A stretch of 64,000 nucleotides of DNA from Bog-473 sp963843365. Lineage in GTDB: Bacteria > Actinomycetota > Acidimicrobiia > Acidimicrobiales > RAAP-2. Location: NCBI GenBank assembly GCA_963843365.1, contig CAWJKG010000003.1, forward strand, positions 1,054,001 to 1,118,000, given 5' to 3'. The translations under genes and the position numbers were made by a program. Below, one piece after another: positions 7,303 to 17,013 of the stretch (positions within the stretch are counted from its first letter, which is position 1; each line of letters starts with the position of its first letter). The notes beneath the pieces are model-generated. The model had not been told where the DNA came from. It did no database searches and saw nothing but the letters and a program-made list of their open reading frames with translations.

Positions 7303-10167
7303 GTGAGCGAGCAGCACCTAGGCCAAGATTCCGGAGCACTCGAGCCCTTCGAGGACTTCGTGCGACGCCACGTCGGCCCGTCCGCGGAGGAGCAGGCGGG
7401 GATGCTCAAGGTCCTGAACTACGAGACCCTCGACGCGCTCGTCGATGCAGCGCTGCCGGGCAGCGTGCGCAGCCTCCATGCCCTGCTGCTCCCCGCGGCC
7501 GCCTCCGAGCAGCAGGTGCTCGAGGAATTGCGTGCACTCGCCTCAGCCAACACGATCGCGGAGCCCATGATCGGGCTGGGTTACGCCACCACCGTCACGC
7601 CCGGGGTCATACGGCGCAACGTCCTCGAGAGCCCGGCGTGGTACACGGCATACACCCCGTACCAGCCCGAGATCAGCCAGGGCCGCCTGGAGGCCCTCCT
7701 CAACTTCCAGACGATGGTCAGCGACCTCACCGGGCTGGACACGGCGAACGCGTCCCTGCTCGACGAGGGCACGGCGGTGGCCGAGGCCGTCACGCTCATG
7801 CGCCGGCGAGCGACGAACCAGTCGAACCGGGTGCTCGTCGACGCCGACTGCTTCCCGCAGACGATTGCCGTGCTGGCCACGCGCCTGGGTCCCCTGGGCC
7901 TCGTCCTCGACGTGGTCGACCTCGACGCGGGCCTTCCCGAGGGGGACTACTTCGGCGTGGTGCAGCAGTACCCGGGTGCCTCGGGCGCCATCCGCGACTT
8001 CGCCGGGCTGACGGCGGCGGCGCACGCGAACGGCGCGCTCGTCACGGTCGCCGCCGACCTCCTGTCGCTGACCCTGCTGACGCCGCCAGGCGAATGGGGG
8101 GCGGACGTCGCGGTCGGTTCGTCACAGCGCTTCGGCGTCCCGCTCTGGTACGGCGGCCCGCACGCCGCCTTCATGGCGGTCAAGAGCGGGCTCGAGCGCG
8201 ACCTCCCGGGTCGCCTGGTGGGGCTCTCGATCGATGCCGAGGACCGGCCGGCCTATCGGCTCGCGCTCCAGACCCGGGAGCAGCACATCCGCCGGGAGAA
8301 GGCCACCTCCAACATCTGCACGGCACAGGTCCTCTTGGCGGTGGTCGCCTCCATGTACGCCGTGTACCACGGTCCCGAGGGCCTGCGGGGCATCGCCCGG
8401 CGTGTCCACCGGCGGACGAAGCAACTGGCGGACGGGCTGCGTGAGGCGGGCCTGACGCTCAGCCACTCCGCATACTTCGACACGGTGGTCGTCGAGACCG
8501 CCGGCCGGGCCGCCGCCATCGTCGAGGACGCCCGCAGCCGTGGCGTCCTCCTGCGACTCGTCGACGACGACCATGTCGGGATCTCCTGCGGAGAGACGAC
8601 GACCGAGGTCCACTGCGCCACGGTGCTCGACTGCTTCGGCGCCGCGCCCCACGGCGACGGGTCCGGGTCCGCCTTGCCCGAGGCGCTGCTGCGCCGGGGT
8701 CCGATCCTGAGCCATCCCGTCTTCTCCGCACACCACTCGGAGACGGCCATGCTGCGCTATCTCCGCCGCCTGTCGGACCAGGACTTCGCGCTCGATCGCG
8801 GCATGATCCCGCTCGGGTCCTGCACCATGAAGCTCAACGCGACGACAGAGATGGAACCGGTCGGGCTGCCCGGATTCGCCGACATCCATCCCTTCGCGCC
8901 CCTGGAGACCACGCCCGGGTACCAGACGCTGATCGACGAACTCGAGGAATGGTTGGCGAGGGTGACGGGCTACGCCAAGGTGTCCGTCCAGCCCAACGCC
9001 GGAAGCCAGGGAGAGTTGGCCGGGCTGCTCGCCATCGCGGCGTACCACCGGTCACGGGGCGACGAGGCGCGTGACGTCTGCCTCATTCCCTCGAGCGCGC
9101 ACGGGACGAACGCGGCATCGGCCGTCATGGCGGGCATGCGCGTGGTGGTGGTGGGGGCGCTCAGTGACGGCACGGTCGACCTGGACGATCTTCGTCGCAA
9201 GTGCGAGGAGCACGGCGAGCACCTGGCCGCCATCATGGTGACCTATCCCTCCACGCACGGCGTGTACGAAGAGGGCATCACCGAGATGTGCGCGTTGGTA
9301 CACCGGTACGGGGGACAGGTCTACATCGACGGAGCCAACCTCAATGCGCTCCTCGGACTGGCCGAACCGGGAGAATTCGGAGGGGACGTCTCCCATCTGA
9401 ATCTGCACAAGACCTTCTGCATCCCCCACGGCGGGGGTGGGCCGGGGGTCGGACCGGTGGCCGTGGCCGAACACCTGGTGCCCTTCCTTCCTTCGCATCC
9501 GCTGCACCCCCGCCCGAGCCAACGGGAGGGGATCGGTCCCGTGAGTGCCGCTCCCTTCGGCAGCGCGGGGATCCTCGCCATCAGCTGGGCCTATATCCGC
9601 ATGCTGTCCGGTGCCGGTCTCGCCCACGCCACCAAGTCGGCGGTCCTGGCCGCCAATTACGTGGCGGCCCGACTCGGCCCCTCGTATCCGATCCTCTACA
9701 CGGGGAAGAACGGGCTGGTGGCGCACGAGTGCATCCTCGACCTGCGCGGCCTCACCAAGTCGACGGGTGTCACGGTCGACGACGTCGCCAAGCGACTCAT
9801 CGACTACGGCTTCCATGCGCCAACGGTGAGCTTTCCGGTCACCGGCACCCTCATGGTCGAGCCGACCGAGAGCGAGGACCTCGGAGAGCTGGACAGATTC
9901 TGTGACGCCATGATCGCCATCCGGGCCGAGATCGACGAGGTGGCGTCGGGTCGTTGGGCGATGGCGGACAGCCCGCTCCGAGGCGCACCGCACACCGCGG
10001 CGAGCCTCGTGCAGGCGTGGGACCGGGCCTACGACCGCCGGACCGCGGTGTATCCGGCGGGCCAGCGGGCCGACAAGTACTGGCCGCCGGTGGCCCGGAT
10101 CAATCAGGCCTACGGGGACCGCAACCTCGTCTGCGCCTGCCCGCCGCCGGAGGCGTTCGAGGACTGA
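7303..10167 (+). CDS. gcvP: Glycine dehydrogenase (decarboxylating), P protein
   Basis: A single-chain, 954-aa GcvP (the alpha and beta halves are fused), the PLP enzyme that decarboxylates glycine and loads aminomethyl onto lipoyl-GcvH. Landmarks are FVRRHVGPS at the N-terminus, MIGLGYATTVTP, YTPYQPEISQGRLE, and in the second half IPLGSCTMKLNATTEM, NAGSQGE, and the PLP lysine in NLHKTFCIPHGGGGPG. The GTG start has GAGGAG 7 bp upstream. It is preceded by a tandem glycine riboswitch, so expression should follow glycine. There are no frame breaks in nearly 3 kb. Confidence 0.97.
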   Translation: MSEQHLGQDSGALEPFEDFVRRHVGPSAEEQAGMLKVLNYETLDALVDAALPGSVRSLHALLLPAAASEQQVLEELRALASANTIAEPMIGLGYATTVTPGVIRRNVLESPAWYTAYTPYQPEISQGRLEALLNFQTMVSDLTGLDTANASLLDEGTAVAEAVTLMRRRATNQSNRVLVDADCFPQTIAVLATRLGPLGLVLDVVDLDAGLPEGDYFGVVQQYPGASGAIRDFAGLTAAAHANGALVTVAADLLSLTLLTPPGEWGADVAVGSSQRFGVPLWYGGPHAAFMAVKSGLERDLPGRLVGLSIDAEDRPAYRLALQTREQHIRREKATSNICTAQVLLAVVASMYAVYHGPEGLRGIARRVHRRTKQLADGLREAGLTLSHSAYFDTVVVETAGRAAAIVEDARSRGVLLRLVDDDHVGISCGETTTEVHCATVLDCFGAAPHGDGSGSALPEALLRRGPILSHPVFSAHHSETAMLRYLRRLSDQDFALDRGMIPLGSCTMKLNATTEMEPVGLPGFADIHPFAPLETTPGYQTLIDELEEWLARVTGYAKVSVQPNAGSQGELAGLLAIAAYHRSRGDEARDVCLIPSSAHGTNAASAVMAGMRVVVVGALSDGTVDLDDLRRKCEEHGEHLAAIMVTYPSTHGVYEEGITEMCALVHRYGGQVYIDGANLNALLGLAEPGEFGGDVSHLNLHKTFCIPHGGGGPGVGPVAVAEHLVPFLPSHPLHPRPSQREGIGPVSAAPFGSAGILAISWAYIRMLSGAGLAHATKSAVLAANYVAARLGPSYPILYTGKNGLVAHECILDLRGLTKSTGVTVDDVAKRLIDYGFHAPTVSFPVTGTLMVEPTESEDLGELDRFCDAMIAIRAEIDEVASGRWAMADSPLRGAPHTAASLVQAWDRAYDRRTAVYPAGQRADKYWPPVARINQAYGDRNLVCACPPPEAFED

Positions 10168-10343
10168 TTCTCCGAGACCTGGACCCCCGGGCCGGAGGCT
10201 CGAAGTTCAGATCCACTGCAGCACGCTCGATGCCTTCTTCTTCGTGGGAGCCACGAGATCACGCTTCTGGCCAGCCACATGACGAGCATGGCGGGCAGCC
10301 ACAGCAAGAGCGCGAACGAGCCCATGAGGTCTTGTTTTGCCAT
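10110..10343 (-). CDS. Doubtful small membrane peptide in the gcvP-GH43 gap
   Basis: The region from the gcvP stop to the GH43 stop (about 300 bp) holds one weak candidate: a 77-codon minus-strand frame starting MAKQDLMGSFALLLWLPAML with one hydrophobic helix, then Arg- and Ser-rich sequence. It runs 58 bp into the 3' end of gcvP, has no Shine-Dalgarno site and no family. Nothing else, including a clear terminator hairpin, was seen in this gap. Confidence 0.2.
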   Translation of the reverse strand: MAKQDLMGSFALLLWLPAMLVMWLARSVISWLPRRRRHRACCSGSELRASGPGVQVSENQSSNASGGGQAQTRLRSP

Positions 10344-10465
10344 GGCGCGCAGGGCGTGTCGGAGGGTGGGGCTGCTGTGACGGGCGGGAGAAGAGTGCCG
10401 ACGGATCTCCGGCTGACGCAGATCGACCGCTGCGCCGCTTTCGACGCTCCCAGGCCGCACCGCTC

Positions 10466-11587
10466 TCACGGCGAACTCTTGCCGCGTTGCGTCGTTGCAC
10501 GGAGACCAGCGTTGCTCGTGGCATCGATGGCAGTTCCGGTCGAGTCGAGACGGCTGATATACAGCGCGCGCCGAGCACCGCCCGATCCTATTGGCCCGCC
10601 GGTCCAGGCTGAAAAGGCGAGATACTCATGACCCTGGGCGATCACAATGTCTGGGCCGCCGGGGCCCGTGACGCCGGGCTGTGATGACACCACCACGTGT
10701 GCTCCAGCCTGATCGCATGGCCCCAGCGGCGACGAGCACGACGTCACGCCGACCGCATAGTCGCTGGTGTCCCATCGATTGGCACTGAAGAACAGATCCA
10801 ACTCGCCTCCGACTTCGGCGAGTTCCGGACCCTCGACTATTCCGTCCTCCCAACCCAGGTCAGCCGTCAACAATACGGTCGGGGCGCCAACCAGCGCCGT
10901 GTCCCCAGCGGCGAGCGACTGCGCAAGGATCTGTGCCGCCTGGCCTCTTCCGGTGTCTGCCTTCCAGACCAGGATGTCCCCCGAGGAACTGTGGTAAAGC
11001 GACGGATCGATCGCGCCGTGCTGATTCGAACACACCAGCGGTCCGGACGAGGTATCGAGGAACGGCCCGATCGGGGCGGGCGCGGTGGCTCGACCGATGC
11101 ATTCCCGGCCGTTGGCATCGAGCGTGCTGAAGAATGCCTCGTAGCCACCTCCGGGCGCGGATGTCACGGTGGGTGCCCACGTGAAGCCGCTGCTGTTCTC
11201 AGCCCAGGTTGGAAGAATCGCCAAGGCGTCGCCGATCGATTTCCAGTGGAGCAAGTCGGTCGAACTCATGACGGGCATGTTCTCGCCGCCGATGTTGGTG
11301 CTGTAGGCGTAGTAGGTGCCGTTCACGTCGAAAATGCTCGCGTCCGGAAAGTCGTCGCCGTACACCAATTGCGGAGTTCCGACCGCCGGGGCGGAGGTCG
11401 TGGCGACTGCGGCCGCGCCGGCGTCGTCATTCCAGGCGGGACTGATCAGCGTGAACGTGCATGCCAGCGCGATTGCCGAAAGTACACATACGTACGTGCA
11501 TCGGTGCCAACATGCGTGAAGATTGTGCGACGACAAAAGTCCGATGTCGGCAATCGGCGAATGATCCACACGCTGCTCGGTAATCAT
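10466..11587 (-). CDS. Secreted GH43-like glycoside hydrolase
   Basis: About 373 aa. After a hydrophobic segment (CTYVCVLSAIALACTFTLIS) and an Ala/Thr linker comes a five-bladed-propeller GH43-type domain. Candidate catalytic residues by family are the general base Asp in GDDFPDASIFDV, the pKa-modulating Asp in GAIDPSLY and the acid Glu in IVEGPEL. GH43 enzymes cleave arabinan, xylan or related side chains, so an external polysaccharide target is likely; the exact substrate cannot be read. Start is uncertain: ATG 11587 is used, with a TTG at 11626 in frame. It is a lone gene with no sugar transporter nearby and somewhat lower GC than its neighbours. Confidence 0.72.
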   Translation of the reverse strand: MITEQRVDHSPIADIGLLSSHNLHACWHRCTYVCVLSAIALACTFTLISPAWNDDAGAAAVATTSAPAVGTPQLVYGDDFPDASIFDVNGTYYAYSTNIGGENMPVMSSTDLLHWKSIGDALAILPTWAENSSGFTWAPTVTSAPGGGYEAFFSTLDANGRECIGRATAPAPIGPFLDTSSGPLVCSNQHGAIDPSLYHSSSGDILVWKADTGRGQAAQILAQSLAAGDTALVGAPTVLLTADLGWEDGIVEGPELAEVGGELDLFFSANRWDTSDYAVGVTSCSSPLGPCDQAGAHVVVSSQPGVTGPGGPDIVIAQGHEYLAFSAWTGGPIGSGGARRALYISRLDSTGTAIDATSNAGLRATTQRGKSSP

Positions 11588-11775
11588 TGCGGGTGCCGTC
11601 AGCCGCCTTTTCCCAAGTCGGGACAAGTAGTTGGCTTGACAAGTATCAACCGAACTTCTCAGCCAGCTGTGATTCCCCTGAGCAGCGCATGCGAGAAGGT
11701 CGCGCCACGCTGACGTCGACCTGGCAGCGACACGCCGAACAGGTTCCGATCAGACGTCACTCGACGCCACCCGAC

Positions 11776-12180
11776 TCAGGCGGCAGCGGTGAGCGCGAGA
11801 CCAGTGGCAGCGGCGCCGATGCAGACGACCAGGTTGGCGGCGGTGTAGAGCGCGGCGGTGTCGCGGTGGCCCGTCCGCAGCGAGGTGGACCGACTCCCAG
11901 CTCGCCGTGGACCACGTGGTGTAGCCGCCGCAGAACCCCACGCCAGCCACCGCGAGCCAGTGAGGTCCGAGCCCGTGATACAGCGAGAGCCCGGTCAGGA
12001 TACCGAGGAGGAGGGAGCCCGATGCGTTGACCAGCATGGTCCCGAGCGGGAGCGGATCCACGCGACGGACGCCGATGTGGTGGATCACGAGCGCGCGCGC
12101 AGCACCGCGCCCGCTCCGCCGGACAGCGCGACGACGAGGGCTAGCCCGAGGGTGGGGGAGGAGCCGCTCACCGCCATCAT
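11776..12180 (-). pseudogene. crcB: CrcB/Fluc fluoride channel, second copy, frame-shifted
   Basis: Read across three frames this gives a full Fluc subunit of about 130 aa. It starts MMAVSGSSPTLGLALVVALS and has LVNASGSLLLGILTGL, the fluoride-pore motif region GFCGGYTTWSTASWE, and the end LYTAANLVVCIGAAATGLA. One frame change falls in a GC-dinucleotide run at 12091-12100, the other near 11890. Its ATG overlaps the stop of the upstream crcB (ATGA), so the two subunits are co-expressed, as in Gram-positive heterodimeric Fluc channels. The breaks may be sequence errors. Confidence 0.75.
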
Positions 12181-12652
12181 GCCGGGACCAATTTCCGTCC
12201 GACGGCATGGCCGGCGATGACGAGGGCCACGCCACCCGCCACCGTGGCGACGACATAGGCGACGAAGAGGCCGATGTCGCCGTCCCTGGCCAACAGCGTC
12301 GCGTCCACCGCCAGGGTGGAGTACGTGGTCCAGCCCCCCAGGAAGCCCACGATAAGGAAGGGACGGGCCAGGGGGCGCGCTGGGCCGCATGCTCGGTGAG
12401 GGGGACCAAAAATCCGATGGCGAGCGACCCTGACAGGTTGATCAACAAGGTGACCCAGGGGAAGCCCCCCTGCGCCACCGGGTGGTGGGCGTCGAGCTGG
12501 TAGCGGGCGACGGTGCCGAGCGCGCCGCCCACGAAGATGGCAGCCAGCACCGCCACGGACAGGCCGAGCTGGGGGACCGCTGTCTGCTCGAGCGCGTCCT
12601 CGACGGGCGTCGGCGGCTCGGGCTGCTCGGCGAGGTGCTGATCGTCGTCCAT
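12177..12652 (-). CDS. crcB: CrcB/Fluc fluoride channel, first copy, one frame break
   Basis: Fluoride exporter subunit of about 158 aa. It has an unusual 30-aa acidic cytoplasmic N-terminus (MDDDQHLAEQPEPP), then FVGGALGTVARYQLD, LLINLSGSLAIGFL, and after one frame change FLIVGFLGGWTTYSTLAVD, the family signature, ending HAVGRKLVPA. The break is explained by one missing C in the C-run equivalent to 12371-12375. The stop overlaps the next crcB start. The pair should form one dual-topology or heterodimeric channel. No fluoride (crcB) riboswitch was recognised upstream. Confidence 0.85.
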
Positions 12653-12794
12653 GGCCGGGCCTCCAGTGCCGCCGCTCAGGAGCCATCAGCCATGTCGGTG
12701 TCGGCGGTTCGGGGCGGGTGCCCCCCGGCGGGACCCATCGCCGGACGTCGGAGGAAAATGGTAGCCACGGACACGGCGCCCGGTGGACATGCCC

Positions 12795-13544
12795 TCAGTC
12801 CAGGCGGGGACCCGGGGCGCGGCGGAATTGGAAGGGCTCGCTGGGGCGCCCGGCGACGACGTACCAGCACTGGCCGGTGGAGTCGGCCTGCAGAATCCGC
12901 TCGAATGCCGCCACGACGTCGGCCACGTCGATGATCGGGAATCCCATGTCGAGCAGCGTCTGCTCGGAGCCCTTGATGATGTTCGTGTAGGCGAACGAGG
13001 GGCAGAGTGCGTGGACACGGATGCCATCGGGCTCGTAGACCTCTCCGAGCGCCCGGACCAACCCGACGACTGCATGCTTGTTGGCGGCGTAGATCGGGTC
13101 GAACGGCACGGCCACGAGTCCGGCCATGGACGCGGTGGCGACGATGGTGCCGCCCCCGCTCTCCTTGATGGCCGGCCGGGCGGCGGCGATCCCGTAGACG
13201 ACGCCGTCGAGATTGATCGCCATGGAGCGGCGATAGGCCTCAGGGTCGAAGTCGTCGCCCATACCGCACCAGGAGGTGACCCCGGCGTTGAGATGGGCGA
13301 TGTGGAGACCCCCGAACGCCTCGACGGCGAGTGCGACGGCCGCCGCGTTCGCCGCCGGATCGGTCACGTCGGTCCGCACGAACCGGCCGCCGATCTCCTC
13401 GGCGACCGACCGCCCGCGGGCGATGTCGATGTCGGCGATCACGACCCGTGCGCCCTGGCCGGCGAGATGCCGGGCCACGCCCTCACCGATGCCGTTGCTC
13501 CCTCCCGTGATGAGGGCGACCTTGCCGTCGACGTCGAGTGCCAT
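12795..13544 (-). CDS. Short-chain dehydrogenase/reductase
   Basis: A 249-aa classical SDR: TGGSNGIGEGVAR cofactor loop, then DIDIARG after the second strand, LNAGV in place of NNAG, catalytic Ser in IVATASMAG and Tyr-x3-Lys in YAANKHAVV. The Asp at the end of beta-2 favours NAD(H) over NADP(H), by family knowledge. Substrate unknown. It lies on the same strand as the HelD gene upstream, 30 bp away, but no functional link is evident. Confidence 0.88.
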   Translation of the reverse strand: MALDVDGKVALITGGSNGIGEGVARHLAGQGARVVIADIDIARGRSVAEEIGGRFVRTDVTDPAANAAAVALAVEAFGGLHIAHLNAGVTSWCGMGDDFDPEAYRRSMAINLDGVVYGIAAARPAIKESGGGTIVATASMAGLVAVPFDPIYAANKHAVVGLVRALGEVYEPDGIRVHALCPSFAYTNIIKGSEQTLLDMGFPIIDVADVVAAFERILQADSTGQCWYVVAGRPSEPFQFRRAPGPRLD

Positions 13545-13574
13545 GGGTCCGATGGTAGGGGAGCGAGACTGCGT

Positions 13575-15609
13575 TCAGTCGAGGAGCGGGGCGGGGAGTG
13601 GCTGGGCGTGCACGACGCTGAGGTGCTGAATGGGACGGGTCATGGCCACGTAGAGGAGGCGGAGCCCCCGGCCGTCGTCGCCGGCGATGGCTGCCGGTTC
13701 GACGACCACGACGGCGTCGAATTCCAATCCCTTGGCCGCCGGGGCCGGGACGATGGTCACCGGCCGGCTCATGGCGTCCCGCTCGAGCAGGCCGATCTGG
13801 GCGTCCCGTCGAGCGGCCCGGGCGACCTCGGGGACGAGATCCTCCGGGACGATGATCGCCACCAGCGCATGCGCCCCCGCCAGTTGGGCCCCTTCGTGGA
13901 GGGCGGACAGCGGCCAACTCGTCCTCGCGCACCAGCCGGATGGACGGATTCGTCCGACCCGAGCGGATGGATGTGGTGGGGTGGACCCCCGGTGCGGCCA
14001 GGGGGAGGAGGCGTGAGGCGAAGTCGAGGACCCGCCCCGGTGCCCGGTAGCCCAGGGTCAGCTCGTCGTGGTGGGGCGGCGCGGCCTCGGGCAGGTGACG
14101 GCGGATCTCGTCCCAGTCCGCATAGGTCCACGGCCCCGTCGCCTGCGCCAGGTCGCCGAGCACCGTCACGGCGCCGGACGGGGAGCGCCGGGCGATCATG
14201 CGGAACTGCATCGGGGTCAGGTCCTGTGCCTCGTCGACCACGATGTGCCCGTAGGAGCGGGTGCGCCCGCCCGTCAGGAAGGAGGCCTCGTCGAGCAGGG
14301 CCAGGTCGTCCACGCTCCACGCCGTGGAGGCCACGGTCGAGCCCCGGCGCCGGAGCAGCAGGCGCCATTCGCTCGAGGAGAACAAGCCGGACGCGTGCCG
14401 CTCCAGTTGTGCGGGCGACGAGAGGAGGTCCCGCACCAAGGTGGTGGGGGAGACCGAGGGCCAGAGCAGGTCCAGGAGCGCACCGAACTCTTCCGACGCG
14501 GTCAGCTCCCCCTCGAACCACGCTTCGTCGGCGCCGAGCCGGCCCGAGGAGCGGAAGGCGGTGCGGGCCTCGCTGACGAGGCGCGCCCGCAGTGCCAGCC
14601 GACCCGACTTGTACGGCCCCGGTCGGGCGACAAGAGAGGCGACGAGGTCGTTGATCCGCTCATGGCTGAGGGTCGCCCGGGCGAAGCGCACCCGCAGGCT
14701 CACGTCCTCGGACAACACCTGCCGCCGGCCCGCCAGGGCACGGCGGAGCAGCTCGCCCATGCGGGCATCCCCCTTGACCCGGCGGACGTCCATCGGCTCC
14801 TCGGCGCGCACCTTCGCCTTGGGGGCGATGTCGGCGATGGTCGTCTGGACCACGGCCTCCTCGCCCAGCGAGGGCAAAACCTGGGCGATGTAGCGGAGGA
14901 AGGCCCGGCTCGGTCCGAGGACCAGCACGCCCTCACGGCTGAGCTCGGGGTGGTTGTAGAGCAGGAAGGCGGCACGGTGCAGCCCGACGGCCGTCTTGCC
15001 GGTGCCCGGCCCTCCTTGCACGGTGAGGAGCTGGCCCAGCGGGGCACGGATGATCTCGTCCTGCTCGGCCTGAATGGTGGCGACAATGTCGAGCATCTCG
15101 CCCGTCCGGGCCCGCTCGAGCTCGGCCAGCAGAACGTCGCCTCCCCGGAGACGGGTGCCTCCGTCGTCGTTCCCGCTCCCGCTCCCGCCGAACAGGTCGT
15201 CCGCCACGGCCACCACGGAGCCCCGGTCGACCATGATCTGACGCCGCCGTGACAGCCCGAGGGGGTCCTTGGCGCTGGCCCGGTAGAAGGGGACGGCGAC
15301 AGGGGCCCGCCAGTCGACGACGACGGGATCGGCGCGCGTGTCCTCCACATGGCGCCGGCCGATGCGCCAGGTGGGGCCTTCTTCCTCGTCGATCCGTCCG
15401 AAGAGCAGGGGTCGGGGACTGTCCGCCAGGAGCGAGACCCGCCGTGAGAGGGCCGCCACGTAGTCGAGATCCGGATTGCCCGCAGCGATCAGATCCCGCA
15501 GGAGCCTCTCAGCGCGCGTCCGCATCGCCACCAGGGACGACGCAGCGTGCTCCAGTGCCGTCTGCTCCGCGGCGACCTCGGGATCCGACGGGGGAGGGGC
15601 CACGCTCAT
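13575..15609 (-). CDS. HelD/HelR-type RNA polymerase-associated helicase, one frame break
   Basis: Superfamily-1 ATPase of about 677 aa after joining two frames. Seen: an N-terminal coiled region (EQTALEHAASSLVAMRTRAERLL), VVVDWRAPVAVPFYRA, the Walker A GGPGTGKTAVGLHRAAFLL, LVLGPSRAFLRYI, motif II VVDEAQDLTPMQFRM, LTLGYRAPGRVLDFA, and in the second frame PAPAAKGLEFDAVVVV and LLYVAMTRPIQHLSVVH. WRAPVAVPFY and the overall layout fit HelD proteins, which free RNA polymerase from stalled or rifampicin-bound complexes. The frame changes near 13905-13915, where LVREDELAAV continues as LHEGAQLAGA. An inverted repeat lies 48 bp upstream of the start. Confidence 0.87.
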
Positions 15610-15633
15610 CCGCCGCAGCCTTCCGCCGATACA

Positions 15634-15677
15634 CGCGCAAAAGCGCCCGCGCAAAAGTCCCCGGACATTCCGGGGAC
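15634..15677. repeat. Inverted repeat and direct repeats upstream of the HelD gene
   Basis: GTCCCCGGA (15657-15665) and TCCGGGGAC (15669-15677) form a perfect 9-bp inverted repeat with a 3-base loop. Just before it, CGCGCAAAAG occurs twice (about 15634 and 15647). The block lies 25-70 bp upstream of the HelD ATG, so it could be an operator or a leader hairpin. It does not match the rifampicin-associated element as I remember it. Confidence 0.6.
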
Positions 15678-16320
15678 AGTAACCGATTTAGACCTCCACT
15701 ACAAGCCCTCTACCTGGTTTTTCACCTTCTCGTCCGCTTGGACTTAGAACCTTTTCTGAGGGGTACTGCTGGGCGTCACTTTACCCAAATTCCGCCGCTC
15801 CGAATCAACACCTTTTTCTCGGGCGCTTTCTCTTCGGCAGGGTCGGGGGATCCTCGAGCCCGATCGGGGCGGGCGCACCCGCGTGCCGCCCGCCATACCC
15901 GGAGCTCACCGGACCGGGACCCGGTCCAGGGCACGAGGCAGTCGCCGGCCTGCACCCGTCTGTGGCGTCTCTGTATCCGGACGGCTTCGCCGTGCACGCG
16001 CCGTCTGGCGTCTGCGCAGCCCGCGCGCGAACCGAGCCATCGAGTCGCCGCGTCCCGCAGACCTCCGCCACAGCCCCGGTTTGTCGCCCTGCCGACCCGT
16101 ACAGGAGGAGGGCCGTCGGAGCCGGTTCGGCCGGACATCCCTCCCCGGATTCGTCTGTAACTTAACATAATGAACCTTATCGGCGGTACTCCCGAAATGT
16201 CGGTCCAGGTCAGAGCGGCACGAATCCTGAGGGGTGGCCCCGATCGGCGGCCTTCAGCTCTGTCGTACCCGAGGTGTGCGCAGCGTGCGGAGCGACAGAC
16301 CGCGGAGCGTTTCGCGTGTC
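15678..16320. other. Gene-free region upstream of the HelD gene
   Basis: No frame here has a family, a plausible ribosome site or actinobacterial third-position GC bias. The part near 15680-15790 is relatively AT-rich for this genome (TTTTTCACCTTCTCG, ACTTTACCCAAATTCC), and a second AT-rich patch at 16158-16182 contains TTAACATAAT and AACCTTAT, which could hold promoters. No tRNA or known RNA motif was recognised. Confidence 0.5.
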
Positions 16321-16364
16321 GTCAGACACGTCTCGATGTCATGTGTCTGACGTCGTACGACGTC
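16321..16364. repeat. Inverted repeat plus 16-bp perfect palindrome
   Basis: GTCAGACA (16321-16328) is mirrored by TGTCTGAC (16344-16351). The latter overlaps the perfect palindrome GACGTCGTACGACGTC (16349-16364). The block begins 11 bp beyond the stop of the minus-strand gene at 16375. It could be a terminator stem without a U-tract, or a protein-binding site. Confidence 0.6.
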
Positions 16365-16374
16365 GCAAAGCCGG

Positions 16375-16851
16375 TCAGCCGGTGCAGGTGACTCCAGCCA
16401 GCTTGGCCAAGGAGCAGAACGTGGTGTCCGACATGAACCACTTGCCGTTGACGTTGGCGGCGTAACCCGTCGTGTTGGGAAGCAGTGCGGCGCCCGTCTT
16501 GGCTGAGTTCAGGTTGTAGGTGACCAGGGCACATTTCGACACCTTGGCCGCCGTCTTGCAGGCGGTGGCGCTCGGGAAGGTCACCTTGGTCACCACGGCG
16601 GCCGTCGGGTTGGCCTTGGCGGCCGAGCTCGCGAAAAGAGCCGCGAACTCGGATTTGTAGTGGGACGCGTTCTGGACCTCGGCTTCACGGGCGTTCTTGT
16701 TCGCGCTGGCGTTGAAGAGGGTGGTGAAGGCGGTCGTGACCTGTTTGGTGGAAGCCGCCTGGCTGGCGCCGGCGGCGAGCGATGGGGCTGTGACCAAAGC
16801 CAGGGTGCCGATGACGGCGACGCCGCTTGCCGCGAGGGTTTTGATCTTCAT
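16375..16851 (-). CDS. Small secreted protein of unknown function
   Basis: A 158-aa product. It has a clear signal peptide: MKIKTLAASGVAVIGTLALV then APSLAAGASQA. The mature part is Ala/Lys/Thr-rich with four cysteines (ACKTAAKVSKC and FCSLAKLAGVTC), probably two disulfides, and a low-charge NTF2/Mce-associated-like feel (FTTLFNASANKN, GYAANVNGKWFMSD). The start at 16851 is fixed by a perfect AGGAGG (16859-16864 on the opposite strand) 7 bp upstream; a longer frame to 16914 is ignored. No family assigned with confidence. Confidence 0.8.
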   Translation of the reverse strand: MKIKTLAASGVAVIGTLALVTAPSLAAGASQAASTKQVTTAFTTLFNASANKNAREAEVQNASHYKSEFAALFASSAAKANPTAAVVTKVTFPSATACKTAAKVSKCALVTYNLNSAKTGAALLPNTTGYAANVNGKWFMSDTTFCSLAKLAGVTCTG

Positions 16852-17013
16852 GGGTGGACCTCCTGATGGTGTCGGTCTTGCCAAACGTCCGTTGAACGAG
16901 ACGGCAGTGTACAAACTTGCGGCTGGTCGGTCGGGAGACGTCCAGTGGCCCAGAAGAATGAGTGGGTTGGGCAGAGCCGCCTGCGGGAAGATCCCCCTCT
17001 GGGAAACCCCGCC

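Noticed and set aside
12783..14576. 597-codon plus-strand frame antisense to the SDR and HelD gene
   Set aside because: The opposite strand encodes two clear families.
15776..16168. 130-codon minus-strand frame in the gene-free region
   Set aside because: Cys/Arg/Gly-rich composition, no ribosome site, no family; looks like chance in GC-rich DNA.
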